Positions 51,096-59,175 of a stretch of 64,000 nt of DNA are shown here, piece by piece. The stretch covers positions 85,181 through 149,180 of the forward strand of contig NZ_JAPDHX010000001.1 of the NCBI RefSeq assembly GCF_025972045.1, read 5' to 3'. Origin of the DNA: Micropruina sonneratiae. GTDB taxonomy: Bacteria; Actinomycetota; Actinomycetes; Propionibacteriales; Propionibacteriaceae. A program made the position numbers and the translations under genes. The notes below the pieces were generated by a model. That model worked only from the letters and a program-made list of their open reading frames with translations. It did no database searches and had not been told where the DNA came from. How positions within the stretch are numbered: the stretch's first letter is position 1; every line of letters begins with the position of its first letter.

Positions 51096-51134
51096 GCTCG
51101 GCGGGTGGGCTCAGCGGGTGGGCTCAGCGGGTGG
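51096..51134. repeat. three tandem 13-base units at the 3' end of the second regulator
   Basis: GCTCGGCGGGTGG, GCTCAGCGGGTGG and GCTCAGCGGGTGG follow without gaps. The third unit contains the stop codon of the regulator at 51124. As at holB, the end of a gene appears to have been duplicated into the intergenic DNA. Confidence 0.85.
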
Positions 51135-51792
51135 TCGGGGGCAGGGCGTCCGGGTCGACGATGCCCAGCTGGATGGCCCGGATCAGGATCTGGGTGCGCG
51201 CCCTGACGCCGAGCTTGTCGCCGATCCGGGCCACGTACTGCTTCACCGACCCCTCGGACAGGTGCATCCGGCGGGCGATCTGGGCGTTGCTGAGGCCGTG
51301 TGCGAGCCGGCCGACCAGTTCGACCTCGCGCGCGGTGAGGGTGTGGCCCCGGGCCGGCTGGCCGGTGCCCAGGGAGGCGACCAGTTCGCGACGTACCGCG
51401 GCCGACAGCGGCATCTCACCCGCGATGGCCTGCCGCAGGGCGACCACCAGTCCCCCGACGGCCACCCCCTTCACCAGGTAGCCGGACGCCCCCGCCCGCA
51501 ACGCTGCCACCACATGTTCGCGGCTGCTGAACGTCGTCATCACCACCACGACGGCGTCCGGCCAGCGGCCGCACAGCGCCCGGGTCGCCTCGACGCCGGA
51601 GATGCGGGGCAAATGCAGGTCCATCAGCACGACGTCCGGTCGCAGCCGTTCATAGCCGGCCACGGCGTCCGCCCCGTCGGCGAGCTCGCCGACCAGCGTC
51701 AACTCCGGATGCGGCTCGAACATGGCCCGATAGGCGGCGCGCACCGCCGGGTCGTCGTCGACGACCAGCAGCCGGATCGGGGCGGGAGCCAC
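51124..51792 (-). CDS. NarL/FixJ-type response regulator (second)
   Basis: A 222-residue paralogue of the regulator at 46414. The receiver domain starts RLLVVDDDPAVRAAY and has the Asp in VVLMDLHLPR. GYLVKGVA has the conserved Lys. The LuxR helix-turn-helix is LTAREVELVGRLAHGLSN followed by SEGSVKQYVARIG. Start is GTG 51792, with TACCCT six bases upstream. A longer ATG start at 51897 would overlap the GH15 gene. It faces the tandem kinase tail to tail, 39 bases apart. Kinase-regulator pairing among the two kinases and two regulators cannot be settled from sequence. Confidence 0.92.
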   Translation of the reverse strand: MAPAPIRLLVVDDDPAVRAAYRAMFEPHPELTLVGELADGADAVAGYERLRPDVVLMDLHLPRISGVEATRALCGRWPDAVVVVMTTFSSREHVVAALRAGASGYLVKGVAVGGLVVALRQAIAGEMPLSAAVRRELVASLGTGQPARGHTLTAREVELVGRLAHGLSNAQIARRMHLSEGSVKQYVARIGDKLGVRARTQILIRAIQLGIVDPDALPPTTR

Positions 51793-51798
51793 CCTCGC

Positions 51799-51804
51799 AG
51801 GGTA
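51799..51804 (-). promoter_or_regulatory. leaderless-type -10 box of the second regulator
   Basis: TACCCT on the minus strand, then GCGAGG and the GTG at 51792. Confidence 0.5.
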
Positions 51805-51884
51805 GCGGCCGGCCGCACCGGCCGGATCGCGCGGGTTCGGGGCGGCGCCGTCGAACCGCTTCCCGGGCGGGGGAGACTGGACCC

Positions 51885-53684
51885 ATGCCGACGCCATTGG
51901 AGGACTACGCGCTGCTCAGCGACTGCCGGACCGCTGCCCTGGTGTCGCGGCACGGATCGATCGACTGGCTGTGCCTGCCGCGCTACGACTCGGCCTCGGT
52001 GTTCGGCGCGGTGCTGGGGGACGCCGAGCATGGCCGCTGGCAACTGCGTCCCACCGATCCGGACGCCGTGGTCACCCGCCGCTACGACGACGGCACGTTC
52101 CTGCTGATCACCCGGTGGACCACCTCCGGCGGGGTGACGGAGGTGCACGACGTGCTGCCGGTGGACCGCCGCCGGGTCGACGTGGTGCGGCGGATCGACC
52201 TGGTCCGCCGGGTGGTGGGTGTGACCGGGACCGTCGAGTTCGAGCAGGAACTGCGGTTCCGGTTCGACTACGCCCGCGCCGTGCCCTGGGTGCGCCAGCT
52301 GCCCGGACCCGAACCGGGCCTGCTGGCCATCGCCGGCCCGGACGCCCTGGTCTACCGGGGCGCCCACCTCGAGGCGCGCGACCACGCCCACGCCGGACGG
52401 TTCACAGTGACCGCCGGCGAGACCCGCGACCTGACCCTGACCTGGCACCCGTCGCATCACCGGCTGCCGCGACGGCTCGACGTCGACACCGCACTGGAAC
52501 GGACCCGGCGCTGGTGGCAGGAGTGGGCCGACCGGATCGACACCCATGAGGTCGAACACGACCTCGTGGTGCGTTCACTGCTCGTGCTGCGCGCCCTCAC
52601 CCATCGCGACACCGGCGGCATCATCGCCGCCCCGACCACCTCGCTGCCCGAGGAGTTCGGCGGCGTCCGCAACTGGGACTACCGGTTCGTGTGGCTGAGA
52701 GACGCGGCGCTCACCCTGCAGGCCCTGATCGAGCACGGCTTCCTGCGAGCCGTCGAACACTGGCGGCAGTGGCTGCTGCGGGCGATCGCCGGCGATCCGA
52801 GCGAGATGCAGATCGTCTACGGGGTGGCGGGCGAGCGCGATCTGCACGAGCGCGCGTTGAGCCACCTGCCCGGCTACGCCGGCTCGGCGCCGGTCAGGAT
52901 CGGCAACGGTGCCGCCGACCAGTACCAGGCCGACGTGGTCGGCGAGGTACTGGTGGCGCTGCATGCGGCGCGGCTGGCCGGCCTGACGGAGTCGTCCACC
53001 TCGTGGCCGTTGGAGCGGGCGCTGCTGGGCCGCACCCTGGAGCGGCTCGACGAGCCCGACAACGGCATCTGGGAGATCCGCGGCGAGCCGCGCTTCTTCA
53101 CCCACTCGCGGGTGATGCTCTGGGCGGCCTTCGACCGTGGCGTCAGGGCGATCCGGAATTTCGGACTGGCCGGACCCGAGCAGGACTGGGTGGCCGCCCG
53201 TGACCGGCTCAGGGCCGAGATCGACGCGCAGGGCGTGTCGCCGGCCGGGCACTTCACCCAGTACTACGGCACCGACGAGGTGGACGCCTCGCTGCTGGTG
53301 CTGCCCACCGTCGGGTTCTGCGCCGCCGACGACCCCCGGATGCTGGCCACCGTGGCGGTGATCGAGCGGGAGCTGATGAACGACGGGCTGGTGCACCGCT
53401 ACCGCGCCGAGAGCGGGGTCGACGGCCTGGCCGGCGGCGAATACCCGTTCCTGGCCTGCTCGTTCTGGCTGGTCGTCCAGTACGCCGCCAGCGGCCGGCA
53501 CGCCGACGGCCTGGCACTGATGCGCCGGGTCTGCGACCTGGCCAACGACGTCGGGCTGCTCTCGGAGGAGTACGACGTCGACGGCCACCGGCAGGCCGGC
53601 AACATGCCGCAGGCGCTGTCCCACCTGGCGTTGGTCCGGGCGGCCGATGCGTTGGCCGGCCCTCATGTCAGCGGTGACGCGTAG
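51885..53684 (+). CDS. glycoside hydrolase family 15 (glucoamylase/trehalase-like)
   Basis: A 599-residue protein with the bacterial GH15 plan. The N-terminal beta-sandwich starts LEDYALLSDCRTAALVS and GSIDWLCLPRYDS. The (alpha/alpha)6 catalytic barrel contains FGGVRNWDYRFVWLRDAALTL with the substrate-binding Arg-Asp. The catalytic acid is probably in LLSEEYD near the end. Family members hydrolyse trehalose (mycobacterial type) or alpha-1,4-glucans to glucose. This length and lack of signal peptide fit a cytoplasmic trehalase or glucoamylase. GAGACT six bases upstream may be its -10. Single gene. Confidence 0.9.
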   Translation: MPTPLEDYALLSDCRTAALVSRHGSIDWLCLPRYDSASVFGAVLGDAEHGRWQLRPTDPDAVVTRRYDDGTFLLITRWTTSGGVTEVHDVLPVDRRRVDVVRRIDLVRRVVGVTGTVEFEQELRFRFDYARAVPWVRQLPGPEPGLLAIAGPDALVYRGAHLEARDHAHAGRFTVTAGETRDLTLTWHPSHHRLPRRLDVDTALERTRRWWQEWADRIDTHEVEHDLVVRSLLVLRALTHRDTGGIIAAPTTSLPEEFGGVRNWDYRFVWLRDAALTLQALIEHGFLRAVEHWRQWLLRAIAGDPSEMQIVYGVAGERDLHERALSHLPGYAGSAPVRIGNGAADQYQADVVGEVLVALHAARLAGLTESSTSWPLERALLGRTLERLDEPDNGIWEIRGEPRFFTHSRVMLWAAFDRGVRAIRNFGLAGPEQDWVAARDRLRAEIDAQGVSPAGHFTQYYGTDEVDASLLVLPTVGFCAADDPRMLATVAVIERELMNDGLVHRYRAESGVDGLAGGEYPFLACSFWLVVQYAASGRHADGLALMRRVCDLANDVGLLSEEYDVDGHRQAGNMPQALSHLALVRAADALAGPHVSGDA

Positions 53685-53687
53685 GGT
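53682..53687 (+). promoter_or_regulatory. leaderless-type -10 box of the MDMPI-fold gene
   Basis: TAGGGT followed by seven bases and the GTG at 53695, favouring that start over the in-phase ATG codons inside the preceding gene. Confidence 0.5.
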
Positions 53688-53694
53688 CGGGAGC

Positions 53695-54501
53695 GTGATC
53701 GACCATTCAGCGCTCATCCTGTCCGAGACCGAACGCTTCGCCGACGTGCTCGCCGCCGCCGACCCGTCTGCTCCCGTGCCGACCTGCCCCGAGTGGAAGG
53801 TCGCCGACCTGCTGTGGCACCTGACCGAGGTGCACGCGTTCTGGGCCGGCATCCTCGCCTCGGGGGCGCTGAGCGACGCCGACTGTGAGGCCGTCGAGGA
53901 GAACCAGCCCCCTCGGCCCACCGACCTCGACGCCACTCTCGCGCTGCTCGACTCCGCCACGGTCGAGCTCGTCGCGCAACTCGACAAGCGGCTCGACGAG
54001 CAGCCGGCCTGGTCGTGGTTCGCGGCCGACCAGACGGTGGGGTTCACCCGCCGGATGCAGGTGCACGAGGCGACCATGCACCGGGTGGACGCCGAAGGCG
54101 CCGCGGGCGTCGAGATCACCCCGATCGATCCCGAGGTGGCCGCCGACGGCGTCCTGCACGCCATCGACGTGATGTTCGCGTGGTGGGGCACCCTGCCGGG
54201 CTTCGAGTTCGTGCCCGCCGAGTCCGTGGTGGCGCTCACCCTTTCCGACGGGGCGCCCGGCGGCGGCAGCCGCACCGTGCTGGTGCGACCCGGGCGGTGG
54301 CGCGGCGTCGGCGAATCCGGCACCAGCTATGACGAGCCGGGCATCCTCCGCCTCACCGACCTCGCCCCGGACGCCGGCTTCGCGGGCACCGCCGACGAGG
54401 TCGACCGCTGGCTGTGGGGCCGCGGTCCCGAACCCGAGGCCGACGGCGACCCCGCCGCGCTGGAGGCCGTCCGCGCGGTCGTCGCCAAGGGCGTGCAGTA
54501 G
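53695..54501 (+). CDS. maleylpyruvate isomerase-fold protein (mycothiol-dependent DinB superfamily)
   Basis: A 268-residue protein. The first 150 residues form the helical MDMPI-N/DinB-like domain, with CPEWKVADLLWHLTEVHAFWA (His at the end of the second helix) and the later MQVHEATMHRVDAE. These histidines bind a divalent metal in related thiol-transferases. The C-terminal part resembles the MDMPI C domain, ending in TADEVDRWLWGR. The family uses mycothiol in actinobacteria. The substrate is unknown here. It is in line with the GH15 gene but probably has its own promoter. Confidence 0.8.
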   Translation: MIDHSALILSETERFADVLAAADPSAPVPTCPEWKVADLLWHLTEVHAFWAGILASGALSDADCEAVEENQPPRPTDLDATLALLDSATVELVAQLDKRLDEQPAWSWFAADQTVGFTRRMQVHEATMHRVDAEGAAGVEITPIDPEVAADGVLHAIDVMFAWWGTLPGFEFVPAESVVALTLSDGAPGGGSRTVLVRPGRWRGVGESGTSYDEPGILRLTDLAPDAGFAGTADEVDRWLWGRGPEPEADGDPAALEAVRAVVAKGVQ

Positions 54502-54514
54502 GCGCCCCTGCCGG

Positions 54515-57124
54515 TCAGCTGCGCGGAACCTGCCGCAGTTCGGCCAGCGGACGCGGAGCGCCCTCGCGCAACACGTCGGGATCCGGCACCGGGTCGCGGA
54601 CGCCCTCGGTCAACGTCGCCAGGTTGTCGGCGAAGGCCTGCTGGGAGGTGGGCGGGTACCAGTCCACCGGTGCGTCGGGGCCGTCCGTCGGCGCCTCGGG
54701 CGGGTTCGGATCGGCCTGCCCGACCAGCGCCGCCCGCAGGGCGTCCAGGTCGAAGTCGCGGTAGGCGTCCTCGCGCAGCGACGTGCGCAGCCGGCCGGCC
54801 AGGTCGACCAGATTCTCCGCGGCCACCCGGGTGCGCAACCACTGCTGCCGGCGCCACTGGGCGTCGGAGGCGAACCTGCGGCGCAGCCGCATGCCGGCCA
54901 CCACCCCGCGCAACGCGAGCGAGGCGATGTCCGAGCGGGTCATGAACAGGTTGTTGCCGCCCTCATAGCCGCGTTGCCTGACCACGGCGATCCGGGCCTG
55001 GAAGGCCGGCATCTGCAGTTGCGCGTTGTCCCGCCACTGCAGCGACGTGCCGATCACCGCACCCAGGAAACCGCTCATCGCCCGGGCCAGTGGGCTGTGC
55101 AGGGCCTTGGCCGCGCGCGCGTCGCCCAGCAGGTAGACGTCCTGATGGGCCGCGCCGGCCGGGTGGGTGGCCAGGTCGATACCGACCGTCGGCCACAGCG
55201 GCAGCGGCGAGTCGAACATGTGGATGGGGAAGTTCGAGGTGACCCCGCCGTCGGTGAGCCACAGCTCCTGCGCGACCGGGGCGGTGCCGGCCCGGCCGGG
55301 GAAGCGGAGTTCCTCGCCGTGCCGGGACAGCCGGGCGCCGAACTCGGTCCGCACCGGCTCGGAGCCCTCGCGCAGCTCGTACAGCCGGACGGCCTGGAAC
55401 AGCGCCGGCAGCGCCAGCGATGCCCGGGTGGCGAACAGCACCGGCAGGTCCCAGGGGTCGGGGAACGGGTAGAGGGTCACCTCGAGCCCGGTGCCGAGTG
55501 AGCGGACGCGGCGGGGCCGGGCGCCGAGCGTCATGGCGTCGATCACCGGCTGGGGCAACAGGCCGGTCAGGTCGCCCGGATCGAACCACAGCCGCTCGGC
55601 CTCCTCATCCTCGGCGGCGACGGCCGGCAGCGGGAAGCGGTAGGGCGACCGGCGGACCAGCTCGGTGCTCATCAGCTCGAGGTTGACCGACCGCAGCCGC
55701 GGGTCGTCGGACGCCCGGCGTCCGGCTCCGTCGGGGTCGCCGGGGGTGTACTGGCCCCCCGCCCACAGGTGGCCGAAACGCAGCACCTCGCCGTCGCCGA
55801 GTCCGGCCAGGTCGGCCAGCGCACTCGACAGCCAATCGGTCAGGTTCGCCGCAACGGTCGGGCGGGGCAGGATGCCGGCTGCGCCGTCGAAGACCCGCGC
55901 CAGGCGTCCGCGCCAGGTGGCGTCGTCGGTTGCCGCACCGGACCCACCGACCAGGCCGAAACGGTGATCCTTGGCGGTCGCCGAGAAGGTCGCGATGCCG
56001 ATGATGAACCCGACCAGGACGAACGCCATCTCGGCCACCAGGACCACCAGCGTGATCAGCAACCCGACGGCGCCCAGAGCGTGCACGGCGGCCAGCACCC
56101 ACCCGGTCGCGGCGACGACCACGACGACCAGGCTGCGCACCCAGTCCGTCTCGGCCACCGGCGGCGGGGGGACCGGCACGGGTTCGGCGAAGCCGGCCGG
56201 CGCCGCCCGGGGCGCACGCCGGGGGAGCGTCAGCACCAGCGCCACCAACGGGATCAGCCAGGCGAACGACAGCCACAACAGCAGTGCCGACCACGCGTAG
56301 TTGCCCGGCGACCACCACGGGCCGGGGCCCCAGCGCCAGGGCGCGCTCACCGACAGCACCAGCGGCGCGATCAAGAACGGGCCCAGGGTCAGCGCCAGCG
56401 CCTTCAGGTCGAGGCTGACCAGCAGCAGCAACGCACCCCGGACGTACTGCCGGCGCATCGCGGCCGCGATGACCCGGAACAGGGGCAGGCCGGCCAGTGT
56501 CGGCTTGAACAACTGCACCAACCGGAACTCCTCGGCCGCCTGGGGCCGGTCGGCCTGGGTGAGCCACCCGGCCACCTCGGCCAAGCCCGCGAAGCCCTGC
56601 CGCAGCCGGCCCTGGGCGACCTGTTCGGCGGTGCGCGCGTCGTCCCGGCGCGCGCCGCCGGCCGCGCGCACCCGGCCCAACTCGGCCGCCGCGGCCAGTG
56701 CGGCCGCGATCGCCCCGGCGGAGGCACCACCCAGGTTGCGGAACCGGAACTGCCGGGCCAGCTCGCACAGGGCCAGCGGATAGATCACCCCGCTCGTGGT
56801 GCCGCCCTTCATCGTCACGTCGAGGCTGCGGCGGCAGTACTCACGCTGGGCAGCGGTGAACGCCTCGCCGGAGCCTGAGCCGGCGTCGATGGTCGTGGCG
56901 GGCGGTGCGTGCAGGTCGGGCTCGACGGCGAGGGCGTCGGCCAGCCGGTAGGCGTCTGGATCGAGCAGCGGTGGTTGCTGCTGCGGTTCCTGCCACAGCC
57001 AGCCGTCCGGTTCGTGAAGCTCGTACCCAGTGTAGTCGGAGAGTTCGTCGGGGCGGTCGTGGTGCCCCTCGTGCAGCACCCGGTTCAGGGTGGTGACGGC
57101 GGCGTCGTTGCGGGGTACGGGCAT
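54515..57124 (-). CDS. patatin-like phospholipase with internal membrane domain
   Basis: An 869-residue protein. A patatin domain starts with the oxyanion segment LDVTMKGGTTSGVIYP. The nucleophile elbow GGASAGAIAA is at about residue 132 and the catalytic Asp in LTDGGVTSNFPIH at about 626, an Asp-Gly dyad of lipid acyl hydrolases. Between the two lie about five hydrophobic segments (roughly 235-430) that should anchor it in the membrane. The distance between Ser and Asp is therefore several hundred residues, far more than in simple patatins. GGAGGAG precedes ATG 57124. It is divergent from the GNAT gene. Substrate and role are unknown. Confidence 0.83.
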   Translation of the reverse strand: MPVPRNDAAVTTLNRVLHEGHHDRPDELSDYTGYELHEPDGWLWQEPQQQPPLLDPDAYRLADALAVEPDLHAPPATTIDAGSGSGEAFTAAQREYCRRSLDVTMKGGTTSGVIYPLALCELARQFRFRNLGGASAGAIAAALAAAAELGRVRAAGGARRDDARTAEQVAQGRLRQGFAGLAEVAGWLTQADRPQAAEEFRLVQLFKPTLAGLPLFRVIAAAMRRQYVRGALLLLVSLDLKALALTLGPFLIAPLVLSVSAPWRWGPGPWWSPGNYAWSALLLWLSFAWLIPLVALVLTLPRRAPRAAPAGFAEPVPVPPPPVAETDWVRSLVVVVVAATGWVLAAVHALGAVGLLITLVVLVAEMAFVLVGFIIGIATFSATAKDHRFGLVGGSGAATDDATWRGRLARVFDGAAGILPRPTVAANLTDWLSSALADLAGLGDGEVLRFGHLWAGGQYTPGDPDGAGRRASDDPRLRSVNLELMSTELVRRSPYRFPLPAVAAEDEEAERLWFDPGDLTGLLPQPVIDAMTLGARPRRVRSLGTGLEVTLYPFPDPWDLPVLFATRASLALPALFQAVRLYELREGSEPVRTEFGARLSRHGEELRFPGRAGTAPVAQELWLTDGGVTSNFPIHMFDSPLPLWPTVGIDLATHPAGAAHQDVYLLGDARAAKALHSPLARAMSGFLGAVIGTSLQWRDNAQLQMPAFQARIAVVRQRGYEGGNNLFMTRSDIASLALRGVVAGMRLRRRFASDAQWRRQQWLRTRVAAENLVDLAGRLRTSLREDAYRDFDLDALRAALVGQADPNPPEAPTDGPDAPVDWYPPTSQQAFADNLATLTEGVRDPVPDPDVLREGAPRPLAELRQVPRS

Positions 57125-57218
57125 GGCTCCTCCAGCTTCCGGCCGGGACGGACGAACTGAGGAGTCGCCGTCCGGCTGAGGAAATACTGCGCCCGAACCG
57201 GTGTGCGACAGTAGAGCA

Positions 57219-58304
57219 ATGGTCACGATCATGGAGATTCCACCGCTGAGCGACGTGGACGACGCCAACGGCTGGGCGGTGCTGGCCGAGAACGCGCTGT
57301 GGAACGACGAACTGGTGTCGATGCTGGGCTACGACGACCTGAACGACAGTGACACCGCCGCGCTGCGGTTGGCGGTGCCGTCCTCGCGGACGGTGCGGCG
57401 GCGCTGGGTTGCTCTGCTCGACCCCGACGACCGCGGCATCGTCGTCGGCGCGGCGAACGCAACCCTGCCCGTCCGGGACAACGCCGACCTGGCAGGTGTC
57501 GAGGTGATCGTGGCGCCCGAGCATCGCCGGCGGGGGATCGGCTCGGCGTTGCTGGAGCGTGCGGAGCAGTGGGCGGGGGCCGAGGGCCGGCACACCCTGC
57601 AGTCGTGGGCGACGGTGCCCGGAATGGTCGCCGAGGACGCCCCGTCCGCACTGCGGCCGACGCTGGGCAGCGGGGCGGTCGACCTGGCGGCGGCGTCCAC
57701 CCTGTTCATGCAGGCGCGGGGGTACAGCCTCGAGCAGGTCGAGGTGCATTCGATGCTGCGGCTGCCCGTCCCGCCCGAGGTGATCGACCCGCTCGAGGCG
57801 GACGCCGCGGCGCACGCCGGCGGGTACCGGCTGGTCAGCTGGCAGGGCGAGTGCCCCGCGGAGTACGTCGACGACTACGCCACACTGCGGATCGCGATGG
57901 TGGACGCCCCCCTCGCCGGCCTGACCTTCGAGGCCGAGACGTGGGACGCCGACTCGATCCGCGAGGTAGAGCAGCGGGTGCGGCAGGGGGGCTATCTCAC
58001 CCTCACCACCGCCGCCCAGCACGAGGCGTCCGGCGCGCTGGTGGGGTTCACCCAGTTGCAACGGCTGGCCGAGCGCGACGGGTCGGCCATTCAGGAGGAC
58101 ACGGTGGTGATCGCCGGTCACCGCGGCCACCGCCTGGGCATGCTGCTGAAGACCGCGAACCTGCGCCTGCTGGCCAGCACCTGGCCCGCGGTGCGTCGCA
58201 TCCACACCTGGAACGCCGACGAGAACGACTACATGCGTTCCATCAACATCGCCCTGGGCTTCCGGCCCGAGTCGTCCGAAGGGGCCTGGCAGAAGCGCCG
58301 CTGA
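57219..58304 (+). CDS. double-domain GNAT acetyltransferase
   Basis: A 361-residue protein with two GNAT folds. The first has the acetyl-CoA loop VIVAPEHRRRGIGSALLERA (R-x2-R-G-I-G). The second has VIAGHRGHRLGMLLKTANL followed by TWNADENDYMRSINIALGF, the pattern of the mycothiol synthase/actinobacterial tandem GNAT group. The acceptor is not known. The ATG at 57219 is favoured, with GACAGT six bases upstream. A GTG six codons earlier is possible. It is divergent from the patatin gene and convergent with the GntR gene. Confidence 0.82.
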   Translation: MVTIMEIPPLSDVDDANGWAVLAENALWNDELVSMLGYDDLNDSDTAALRLAVPSSRTVRRRWVALLDPDDRGIVVGAANATLPVRDNADLAGVEVIVAPEHRRRGIGSALLERAEQWAGAEGRHTLQSWATVPGMVAEDAPSALRPTLGSGAVDLAAASTLFMQARGYSLEQVEVHSMLRLPVPPEVIDPLEADAAAHAGGYRLVSWQGECPAEYVDDYATLRIAMVDAPLAGLTFEAETWDADSIREVEQRVRQGGYLTLTTAAQHEASGALVGFTQLQRLAERDGSAIQEDTVVIAGHRGHRLGMLLKTANLRLLASTWPAVRRIHTWNADENDYMRSINIALGFRPESSEGAWQKRR

Positions 58305-58330
58305 GCGCTGAACCGTCCCCCCGGTCCACC

Positions 58331-59092
58331 TCAGTCTTCGTGTCCGCCGGCTCCCCAGTGCAGGACGTCGTTGGCCGACCGCAGGTGGGCCTCCACCGTG
58401 TCCGCGGCGCCGGGCTGGTCGCCGACGGCGATCGCCGAGTAGATGGCCCGGTGCTGGCCGCGCAGCGTGGCGGCCAACTCGGGCCAGTCGCCGTGCTCGC
58501 GGAACGAGGCCAGCACCATCGACCGCATCGAATGCCGGATGGCGGTGGTCATCTCGGTGATCAGCGTGTTGTGCGCCGCCTCTGCCATTGCCACGTGGAA
58601 GTCGGTGTCGAGTTCGTTGAACACGGCCAGGTCGCCGGTCTCGGCGTCCATCTCGTCGAGCAGTCGAGACATGGTCGCCAGGTCGCTCGCGGACGCCTGG
58701 CGCGCGGCCAACCGGGCGCTGCGCCGTTCGAGCATGATCCGGGTCTCGAGCACGTCGTCGATCGGGAAGTTCGCCAGCGCCATGTGCAGCCGCAGGAACT
58801 GGGTCAGCGCCTTGCTCGGCATCGAGGTGAGGAAGGTGCCCGAATCGGGCCCGACGCCCGCCCCGGAGCGAACCACCCCCTGCGCCTCCATCGCCCGCAT
58901 CGCCTCGCGGACGGCGGCCCGGCTCACGCCCAGGGCCGCGGCCAGGTCGCGTTCGGCGGGCAACTGATCGCCCACCGACAAGACCCCGGACGTGATCTGT
59001 TCCTCGATCCGCTTGATCACCAGTTCGTAGGCGCGAGTTCGGGGAATAGGCTGCCACTTCACGGCGGCGGGGCCACGCTTGGGGGGTACCAC
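58331..59092 (-). CDS. GntR/FadR-family regulator (FCD domain), candidate lactate regulator
   Basis: A 253-residue regulator. The N-terminal winged helix has SVGDQLPAERDLAAALGVSRAAVREAMRAME. The C-terminal FCD domain has ETRIMLERRSARLAA and the metal/ligand histidines in DTDFHVAMAEAAHN and RGQHRAIYSAI. It is divergent from a D-lactate dehydrogenase and a lactate permease. FCD regulators such as LldR control lactate genes in other actinobacteria, so a lactate-responsive repressor is the best inference. Start is GTG, with CACACT six bases upstream. Confidence 0.9.
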   Translation of the reverse strand: MVPPKRGPAAVKWQPIPRTRAYELVIKRIEEQITSGVLSVGDQLPAERDLAAALGVSRAAVREAMRAMEAQGVVRSGAGVGPDSGTFLTSMPSKALTQFLRLHMALANFPIDDVLETRIMLERRSARLAARQASASDLATMSRLLDEMDAETGDLAVFNELDTDFHVAMAEAAHNTLITEMTTAIRHSMRSMVLASFREHGDWPELAATLRGQHRAIYSAIAVGDQPGAADTVEAHLRSANDVLHWGAGGHED

Positions 59093-59114
59093 GCGGCCAG
59101 TGTGGCATCCGTGC

Positions 59115-59158
59115 TTGACAGTTGGCCACCAACCGTCTTACTTTTCTTTGGTCTGACC
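59115..59158 (+). promoter_or_regulatory. promoter and operator of the lactate operon
   Basis: A consensus -35, TTGACA, occupies 59115-59120, with a weak -10 near 59139 (TACTTT). GGTCTGACC (59150-59158) is a palindrome resembling the TGGTC-n-GACCA sites bound by FadR/LldR-type regulators, and it covers the expected transcription start. A second inverted repeat, GTTGGCCACCAAC, lies at 59121-59133. Confidence 0.6.
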
Positions 59159-59175
59159 TTTACAAGGGAGTAGCA

